DNA of 11,727 bases, taken from an uncultured Collinsella sp. GTDB taxonomy: Bacteria > Actinomycetota > Coriobacteriia > Coriobacteriales > Coriobacteriaceae. Positions 6,836 through 11,727 of this stretch are shown one piece after another. The position numbers and the translations under genes were made by a program. Position 1 is the first letter of the stretch. Every line of letters begins with the position of its first letter. The notes beneath the pieces were generated by a model. It was not told where the DNA came from. It worked only from the letters and a program-made list of their open reading frames with translations, and made no database searches. Where the stretch lies: assembly GCA_902482615.1 (NCBI GenBank), contig CABTAA010000029.1, forward strand, positions 1-11,727. The letters are read 5' to 3'.

Positions 6836-8242
6836 TTACCCCCGAGCAGCGTTATCCCGCTCACACATCTCGGCAAACGAAATCAGCTTGGCATCTCCCC
6901 TGCTCGCCGCAGCTTCCTGACATCCTTGCGTAAAGCCACGCTTCGAGAAGATCACGTAGCTTTTATGCTGCCGCCTAAAGAGCTCGCTTCGGTACACGAG
7001 CTTTTCCAGAACATCCTCGCCCACCGGTTCATTGCGCCATTTGCACTCCGCAAACAGCGCAGCGCCCTCGCCATCGTCAACAATCAAGTCGATTTCTTCC
7101 TGCGTATGCGTGCGATTATCCGTCCCCCACCAGCGCCCGACGCTCGCCGGAACCACATCGAGCTGGCCCGCCCGCGCGAGTTCGTACACGTATTGTCTGC
7201 ATATGAGCTCAAAGACCGTACCCATGTAATCCGATACGTGCGGCTCAATGCGCTTATACGCCATCTCGGCCATATCGTTTTGAATCAGCCCAATGTTCTG
7301 CGGCACAAACTTGTACCAGAACCTAAACATCTGATCGCTCAGCAGATACACGGCTCGCTTATTGCTCGTCTCGTTTAGGGGCAGCTCGCGCTCGACAATC
7401 CCAAGCGACGCCAGCTTATCCACATAGCTCTTTACGTTGCTCGCAGGGATTCCCGTAGAGCTCGCAATCTCTGAGATCTTCGAGCGCCCCTGAGCAATTG
7501 CTTGCACGATTGCATCATATTGCTCGGGATTGCGACACTCTTGCAATAGCAGGTTACTCGGCTCCTCAAAGAGATAGCCCGTAGGAGTAAGAAAAAGACG
7601 TTTGATGTTGTCCTTGAGCGGTGCGGCAGGATCGACTTTCTCGATATATGCAGGAATGCCGCCCGTCATGCCATAGCAAACTGCAGCGTCTTCGCGACCC
7701 ATGCTCTGCCACAGGCCGAGGGTCGTCATAAAATCGAGCGGCAAGATCTTAAACTGGGCCGTACGCCTACCGTATAGTGGGCTCTCGTAGCCCAACACCT
7801 GTTCCTCCATAAACGAAAGAGACGAGCCGCACAGGATAAGCATGAGCTTGGTCTCTTTGTACAAGTGATCGATCTTGTCTTGCAGCAACGAGCTGATCTC
7901 GGGATTCGATTGGGCGAGATAGGGATACTCGTCAATCACAACAATCAAACGTTCCGTGCGAGCCATGGTGGCCAACGCATCGAACGCCTCGTCAAAACTA
8001 CGAAACGACACACCTGCAGCACCAACCGAACCCGCAAGTATCGCTTGGCTAAAGCCGTGCAGGTTTGCCACTGCATTGGTACGACGAGCTTGAAAGTAAA
8101 TAGCCTTCTTGTCTTGGATGAATTCTGTGATGAGACGCGTTTTGCCCACACGACGACGGCCGTAAATCACAGGCATCTCAAAGGAGCCCGTGCCATACAG
8201 TCGATTGAGCTCGGACATTTCCGCCGTTCTTCCGATAAACAT
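6836..8242 (-). CDS. AAA ATPase with C-terminal DUF234 / PD-(D/E)XK-like domain
   Basis: Member of the archaeal-type ATPase_2 plus DUF234 family, 468 aa, a normal length. Walker A is YGRRRVGKT at 27-35, Walker B LIVVIDE at 99-105, and a sensor-like CGSS lies at 138-141. A winged-helix region follows at about 240-285 (ISEIASSTGIPASNVKSYVDKL). The C-terminal part has the spacing of a restriction-type nuclease: E345 (FELIC), D385 (EIDLIV) and E399-x-K401 (FAECKW). The start at 8242 is supported by AAGGAAGGA 7 nt upstream. It is monocistronic, with a near-perfect palindromic promoter upstream and repeat array 1 downstream. Family members are common, often multicopy and poorly characterised; a role in defence or mobile-element conflict is an inference from the domain pairing and neighbours. 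No signal peptide or membrane segment is seen. Confidence 0.9.
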   Translation of the reverse strand: MFIGRTAEMSELNRLYGTGSFEMPVIYGRRRVGKTRLITEFIQDKKAIYFQARRTNAVANLHGFSQAILAGSVGAAGVSFRSFDEAFDALATMARTERLIVVIDEYPYLAQSNPEISSLLQDKIDHLYKETKLMLILCGSSLSFMEEQVLGYESPLYGRRTAQFKILPLDFMTTLGLWQSMGREDAAVCYGMTGGIPAYIEKVDPAAPLKDNIKRLFLTPTGYLFEEPSNLLLQECRNPEQYDAIVQAIAQGRSKISEIASSTGIPASNVKSYVDKLASLGIVERELPLNETSNKRAVYLLSDQMFRFWYKFVPQNIGLIQNDMAEMAYKRIEPHVSDYMGTVFELICRQYVYELARAGQLDVVPASVGRWWGTDNRTHTQEEIDLIVDDGEGAALFAECKWRNEPVGEDVLEKLVYRSELFRRQHKSYVIFSKRGFTQGCQEAAASRGDAKLISFAEMCERDNAARG

Positions 8243-8259
8243 AGGGCCATCCTTCCTTT

Positions 8260-8311
8260 GCGTTATAGCTAGCTATATTATACTTTCCTATAATATAGCT
8301 AGCTATAACGC
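8260..8311. promoter_or_regulatory. Perfect 23-bp inverted repeat with twin palindromic operators and back-to-back TATAAT boxes
   Basis: The left arm 8260-8282 and right arm 8289-8311 are exact reverse complements around the 6-bp spacer CTTTCC. Each arm contains the 14-bp perfect palindrome TATAGCTAGCTATA (8264-8277 and 8294-8307), with centres 30 bp apart. TATAAT occurs on the minus strand at 8282-8277 and on the plus strand at 8289-8294, placing a minus-strand start near 8270, within the left palindrome and about 28 nt before the ATPase ATG. No good -35 is visible at the expected spacing. The simplest reading is a repressed, possibly divergent promoter; the end of a mobile element is an alternative. 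Confidence 0.7.
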
Positions 8312-8368
8312 AATTCGACAAGCGGCGCACACGAAAGGGGCGGTACACCACCGCACGTGGACCGTTCC

Positions 8369-8476
8369 GGAAAATGCATCCCGTTCTGTAGCCAAAAACT
8401 GGGCCGTAGTTTCCGCCAAGCATCCCATCCGGAAAGCGTGTCCCATTCTGAGTGGCAATTCCGGGACACAGTTTCC
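8369..8476. repeat. Repeat array 2: two units of the 62-bp family
   Basis: Reverse arms GGAAAATGCATCCC (8369) and GGAAAGCGTGTCCC (8431) are 62 bp apart. Forward arms GGGCCGTAGTTTCC (8401) and GGGACACAGTTTCC (8463) are also 62 bp apart. The cluster sits between the palindromic ATPase promoter and the plus-strand AbiEi-like gene. Confidence 0.9.
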
Positions 8477-8772
8477 GCAGATACAAGGCGACAGTCCGCT
8501 GCCCTTATCACATGCCTTCAAATATGCGATCCAGAAACACAAAACAGCAGATAGAATGCTCTTTTTCAAAAAGTACACGTCCCGAAACTTACCAAGACTT
8601 CATATCCAGCTACCGTTCACGGTCGCCGATTACCGATCACCGATTCAAACAAGAAATATGTCGCCAAAAGCAGGTCATCTACCTGCATGGTTAGATTTTG
8701 GTCAGCTTTTGGTCAGCTGAGCGGCAAGTTCCAGCTGATACGTTTTTGCTACCCAAAAGGAGGCGGTAGCTC
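8477..8772. other. Upstream region of the AbiEi-like gene with short tandem repeats
   Basis: No convincing gene. Three 7-bp tandem copies (CCGATTA, CCGATCA, CCGATTC) lie at 8626-8646. Two perfect adjacent copies of the 11-mer TTTTGGTCAGC lie at 8696-8717. These could be operator-like sites for the gene starting at 8773. A 20-codon plus frame ending in the second 11-mer lacks support as a gene. No clear -35/-10 pair was found. Confidence 0.4.
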
Positions 8773-9771
8773 ATGACCCATTGCAACGACCAGCTCATCG
8801 ACCAACTGCTCACTCAAGCCGAACAAGAGGGGCGCTGTCTGATTCCCCCGAGCACGGCGATCCGAAAAGCGCTCCTTCGGCGCACCGGCGGCACGGTTGT
8901 CTCGCCCATGCCGGGGTTGTTTGCGCGAAAAACGCACTGGGATGAACTCAACCGAGCGCAACGCCATTGCGAGATCCTCCGCGCCCTTGCGATCATCCAT
9001 CCCGATTGGACGTTCTGCTCGTTTTCGGCAGCTTGCCTGCTGGGGCTCGAGGTCTCGTGGCGACACCTGAACGTCGTGCATGTTTGCAGCTCGACAAAGC
9101 CGTCGGCTCGTCCGGGCGCACATATTCAGCGACACCAGATTGAGCCGGCCGGAGCAATACGCAGAGCCGGCATATCGGTAACGCCGCCCATCCAAACGGC
9201 CACAGATTGCCTGCTGCAAACTGGTTTTGCCGACGGCATGCCCATTGCCGATTCGGCGATCTCAAAGCTCGGCCTTGCGTCGGAACAGCTGATGGAGGCC
9301 GTTGAGCAACGAGCGACTGCCCGCAATGGTCGCGCGATTCGCACCGCCCTCACAACGCTTCGATATGCCGACGCCCGCGCCGAGAGCGGCGGGGAATCGG
9401 TCGCCCGAGCCATCATGATCGAGACGGGCTTTGCGCCCGACTGGCTTCAATACGAGCTGACGGACCCCTTCGATTCGGCCAAGCCCATACGAACGGACTT
9501 TGCCTGGGAGCGCCAGGCGCGGGAACTCACGCTGGGCGAGCTCGACGGGCTCATCAAATATACCGACCAGACCATGCTGGCCGGACGCACCACCGCCGAG
9601 GCGCTCGTTGCCGAACGACAGCGCGAGGCGCACCTATCGCTCTACGGCCACCCTCTGCTGCGCTTTACCATGAACGAGGTCCGCTCGGCAGGAATGCTCG
9701 CCAAAAAGCTGCAGACGGCAGGCATCCGGCAGACCGCGCTGCCGACGTGGCTCAACGACGTGGAGCTGTAG
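8773..9771 (+). CDS. AbiEi-like winged-helix protein with Vsr/DUF559-like C-terminal domain
   Basis: 332 aa, started by ATG at 8773 with a strong AAAGGAGG 9 nt upstream. The N-terminal half resembles the AbiEi antitoxin-type winged-helix and following domain seen in many actinobacterial proteins (ALLRRTGGTVVSPMPGLFARKTHWDE spaced over residues 33-58, then HPDWTFCSFSAACLLGL at 76-92). The C-terminal part carries an acidic pattern like Vsr/DUF559 nucleases: E204 and E208 (ESGGES), D242 (TDFAW), E256-x-D258-G and K262 (GELDGLIKY). In that family these positions form the metal site; here the match is by eye. No AbiEii-type nucleotidyltransferase toxin follows; the gene is a single unit ending before repeat array 3. 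Function is not known: a solitary DNA-binding regulator or nuclease is possible. No signal peptide is seen. Confidence 0.75.
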   Translation: MTHCNDQLIDQLLTQAEQEGRCLIPPSTAIRKALLRRTGGTVVSPMPGLFARKTHWDELNRAQRHCEILRALAIIHPDWTFCSFSAACLLGLEVSWRHLNVVHVCSSTKPSARPGAHIQRHQIEPAGAIRRAGISVTPPIQTATDCLLQTGFADGMPIADSAISKLGLASEQLMEAVEQRATARNGRAIRTALTTLRYADARAESGGESVARAIMIETGFAPDWLQYELTDPFDSAKPIRTDFAWERQARELTLGELDGLIKYTDQTMLAGRTTAEALVAERQREAHLSLYGHPLLRFTMNEVRSAGMLAKKLQTAGIRQTALPTWLNDVEL

Positions 9772-9814
9772 GAGCTGCTAGGCCGTGCATCGCCGGATCG
9801 CATCCCCCCTATCT

Positions 9815-10136
9815 GGGCCGCGTTTTCCCAACGGCCACGCCAACGGAAAGCGCGGCCCAGCCTGGACGCTCAAAACGGGATGCACTTTCCGGATGGCGGG
9901 CCTGGCGGAAAGCGTGTCCCGGAATCAGGTCTCGGAACGGGTCGTGCTTTCCGGTTGAGTCCTTCAGCGGAAACCGCATCCCGGAATAAACGCTCAAACT
10001 GGGATGCACTTTCCAAACGGCCGGCCAGCGGAAAACACATCCCATTCTGAGGCACGATTCCGGGACGCAGTTTCCGCATGCGGCCCCGTTGGGAAAGTTA
10101 ATCCCGTTCCGAGGCTGGATTCCGGGACGCAGCTTC
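9815..10136. repeat. Repeat array 3: five units of the 62-bp family between convergent genes
   Basis: Forward arms start at 9815, 9877, 9939, 10001, 10062 and 10123 (spacings 62, 62, 62, 61, 61). Reverse arms start at 9845, 9907, 9969, 10030 and 10092 (62, 62, 61, 62). Arms are more divergent than in array 1 (for example GGGTCGTGCTTTCC), but the GGG and TTTCC ends persist. The array fills the gap between the AbiEi-like gene (plus) and the xanthine dehydrogenase-family gene (minus). Confidence 0.92.
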
Positions 10137-10152
10137 CGCATGCGGAGGCGCT

Positions 10153-10190
10153 CCAAACAAAAGGCCCCGGCTCGCGATGGAGCTGGGGCC
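10153..10190 (-). terminator. Rho-independent terminator of the xanthine dehydrogenase-family operon
   Basis: On the minus strand GGCCCCAGCTC pairs with GAGCCGGGGCC (one mismatch) around a 6-nt loop CATCGC, followed by the tail TTTTGTTTGG. It is about 70 nt past the stop at 10260 and oriented to end that transcript. It separates the metabolic operon from the repeat array. Confidence 0.85.
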
Positions 10191-10219
10191 AAAGGCGCAG
10201 CATATGCAGTTGATGTTGA

Positions 10220-10253
10220 GCGCGGACGGCCCATCAGTAATGACTGTCCACGC
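10220..10253 (-). other. Second hairpin between the stop codon and the terminator
   Basis: On the minus strand GCGTGGACAG pairs with CCGTCCGCGC over 10 positions, with one G-U and one mismatch, around a 14-nt loop. No T-rich tail follows. It could stabilise the 3' end of the message or be a decayed terminator. Confidence 0.45.
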
Positions 10254-10259
10254 TCTCCC

Positions 10260-11727
10260 CTAGCCGCGGTGACGGGCGCGGCTGTATGGCGTATCCACCA
10301 TGGGCAGATCCGGACGCAGCTTGCCGTCGAATGCGCGATAGGCGTTCTGTACGGCGGGCGCCGTGGGGATCGTGGCGATCTCGCCGATGCCCTTGCCGCC
10401 ATATGCCACGGGCAGCAGCTCGTCCTTCTCCACGTAGATGGCATGGATATCCGGGATCTCGGGCGCACGGAACAGCCCGAGCGTGCCGTACCTGGCCTGG
10501 GGTACGCAGTCCTTGAGCGGCCAGTCCTCGGTAAGCGCATAGCCCATACCCATAAGCACGCCGCCTTCGATCTGACCCTGGATGGAGATGGGGTTGACTA
10601 CCTTGCCGGAATCGTGCGCAGCATAGACCTCGCTCACGCGGCCGTCATCATCCAGAATGACCACATGCGTGGCAAAGCCGTAGCAGATGTGGCTCTTGGG
10701 GTTGGGCACGTCGGCGCCCAGCTTGTCGGTCGGCTCCAGATACACGTAGCCAAACTCGCATCCCTCGAGCGCCTTGATGGCGGCCGCGGGATCCTGAGGA
10801 TGCATGCCCTGTCCGGCGACGAGTTCCTGCGTGCGCAGCTGATAGGCGCGACCGTCGTCGTACTCGATCTTGACACCGTCACCATGCGCGCTCACGGGAG
10901 TATCGGGTGCAGGCTTGCCGGCCTCGATGCCAAGCATGGCATCGCGCAGCAGGAAGGCAGCACCGCGCACGGCCTCGCCGGTCACGACCGTCTGACGCGA
11001 GCCAGACGTGGTGCCGGAGTCGGGAGCGTTCTCGGTGGAACACTCGCCGTTGGCGATGCAGCTCAGCGGCAGACCGCAGGCCTCGGCAACGTCCTGCAAA
11101 AAGACCGTGTTGCAGCCCTGGCCGATGTCGGACGTAGCGGCATAGACCACGGCCACGCCGTTCTCGACGCGAATCTTGCAGCGACCGGCATCGGGCAGAC
11201 CCACGCCCACGCCGGCGTTCTTCATGGCGCAGGCAATGCCGGCGTGGCCGGGGTGCGCGTAGTAGGCATCCTTGACCTCGAGCAGCGTCTCCTTCAGCGC
11301 CGTGGAGCAGTCGGCAATCTGACCGTTGGGCAGAACCTCGCCCGGCTCGATGGCGTTACGGTAGCGGATCTCCCACGGATCCAGGCCGACCTTCTCGGCC
11401 AGCAGGTCGATCAGGCTCTCGAGCGCAAACTCGGACTGGCAAACGCCAAAGCCGCGGTACGCACCGGCGGGCGGGTTGTTGGTGTAGTAGCCAAAACCGC
11501 GAATGTCGGTGTTCTGGTACTTGTAGGGGCCGACGGCATGCGTGCAGGCGCGCTCGAGCACCGGGCCGCCCAGCGAGGCGTAGGCGCCCGTGTCGGAAAT
11601 AAGCGTCGCCTTCATCGCGGTGAGATAACCGTTTTCGTCGCAGGCGGTCGTGAACTCCATCTCAAAGGCGTGCCGCTTGGGATGGATGAGGATGCTCTCC
11701 TTCCGGGTCAGCGCGACCTTGACGGGG
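10260..11727 (-). CDS. Xanthine dehydrogenase-family molybdopterin-binding subunit (5' end beyond window)
   Basis: Large Mo-cofactor subunit of a molybdenum hydroxylase (xanthine dehydrogenase / aldehyde oxidase family), which hydroxylates purines or related heterocycles in the cytoplasm. The frame is open from the right edge; 488 residues are visible, beginning PVKVALTRKESI, typical of the domain preceding the cofactor sites. Visible signatures, counted from the edge, are AYRGFG at about 89-94, DIGQG at 200-204, TTSGSRQT at 239-246, and GKGIGE with the likely catalytic glutamate at about 449. An ATG at 11660 is internal, because the upstream codons are clearly homologous coding sequence. The gene ends with TAG at 10260 and is followed by a terminator, so it is the last gene of its operon. 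Substrate cannot be fixed: purine, nicotinate-like and selenate-associated relatives share these motifs. The iron-sulphur and FAD subunits were not seen in the window. Confidence 0.92.
   Translation of the reverse strand, partial: PVKVALTRKESILIHPKRHAFEMEFTTACDENGYLTAMKATLISDTGAYASLGGPVLERACTHAVGPYKYQNTDIRGFGYYTNNPPAGAYRGFGVCQSEFALESLIDLLAEKVGLDPWEIRYRNAIEPGEVLPNGQIADCSTALKETLLEVKDAYYAHPGHAGIACAMKNAGVGVGLPDAGRCKIRVENGVAVVYAATSDIGQGCNTVFLQDVAEACGLPLSCIANGECSTENAPDSGTTSGSRQTVVTGEAVRGAAFLLRDAMLGIEAGKPAPDTPVSAHGDGVKIEYDDGRAYQLRTQELVAGQGMHPQDPAAAIKALEGCEFGYVYLEPTDKLGADVPNPKSHICYGFATHVVILDDDGRVSEVYAAHDSGKVVNPISIQGQIEGGVLMGMGYALTEDWPLKDCVPQARYGTLGLFRAPEIPDIHAIYVEKDELLPVAYGGKGIGEIATIPTAPAVQNAYRAFDGKLRPDLPMVDTPYSRARHRG

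Noticed and set aside
6331..6876. 181-codon minus-strand reading frame with repeated EWD/VSES-like words
   Set aside because: It is produced by repeat array 1. The 62-bp unit is not a multiple of 3, so related peptide words recur in different frames; there is no ribosome-binding site or known domain.
8260..8311. Terminal inverted repeats of an insertion sequence
   Set aside because: The arms are only 6 bp apart, no transposase is nearby and no target-site duplication was seen; a regulatory palindrome fits better, though a remnant element is not excluded.
8178..8720. Reading frames on both strands across the ATPase promoter and array 2
   Set aside because: The peptides translate the palindrome (ASYNIASYN-like words) and the repeat arms; no coding signal.
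8660..8720. 20-codon plus-strand leader peptide (MSPKAGHLPAWLDF...)
   Set aside because: No ribosome-binding site, and it ends within the 11-bp tandem repeats; no attenuator structure was found after it.
6412..10136. CRISPR arrays
   Set aside because: Arms alternate in orientation and vary in sequence, there are no constant direct repeats with unique spacers, and no cas genes are present.
9809..10540. 243-codon minus-strand reading frame
   Set aside because: Its first part lies inside the xanthine dehydrogenase-family gene in another frame and its end is repeat array 3.
1..11727. tRNA or rRNA genes
   Set aside because: No cloverleaf with a GTTCRA-type arm and CCA-adjacent stem and no rRNA-like sequence was recognised by eye; a tRNA search program was not available.

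Overview
This window looks like a piece of a Coriobacteriia chromosome (Collinsella or a close relative). That is an inference from the moderately high GC content, the gene mix and the style of the intergenic repeats; no marker gene fixes the taxon. The left and middle parts read as an accessory, defence-rich region. The right edge enters an ordinary metabolic operon.

Positions 1-5041 hold a type I restriction-modification operon on the minus strand, transcribed hsdR > hsdM > hsdS, with a candidate promoter at 5012-5041. HsdR (776 aa) has the nuclease and SF2 translocase motifs, HsdM (492 aa) has the SAM and NPPY motifs, and HsdS runs off the left edge after 365 codons. The visible hsdS is a mosaic: its first half is near 44% GC and its distal part near 70%.

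Positions 5058-6149 hold a DEDDh 3'-5' exonuclease gene (minus, GTG start at 5850) and a possible 29-codon open frame behind it. Each ends within a few bases of a hairpin of the same family, with an almost identical 11-nt loop and a T-rich tail on the minus strand. From 6150 to 6411 I see nothing.

Positions 6412-10136 are the most unusual part. An AAA ATPase carrying a C-terminal PD-(D/E)XK-like domain (minus, 6836-8242) and an AbiEi-like winged-helix protein with a Vsr-like nuclease tail (plus, 8773-9771) are arranged divergently. Clusters of one repeat family lie downstream of the ATPase gene, between the two genes, and downstream of the AbiEi-like gene. Its 14-bp arm, consensus GGGAYRYRNTTTCC, alternates in orientation with a period of 61-62 bp in all three clusters. 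The array has no coding explanation, because 62 is not a multiple of 3 and the arrays only generate false repetitive reading frames. The ATPase promoter region is a perfect 23+6+23 bp inverted repeat, each arm carrying a 14-bp perfect palindrome and a TATAAT box.

Positions 10153-11727 hold a clear terminator, a second hairpin and the 3' part of a molybdopterin-binding xanthine dehydrogenase-family subunit (minus, running off the right edge).

How the parts work together: RM, exonuclease, ATPase-nuclease and AbiEi-like protein all fit genome defence or mobile-element conflict, but no co-transcription links the four units. The repeat arrays and the palindromic ATPase promoter are the best candidates for something not covered by standard annotation.
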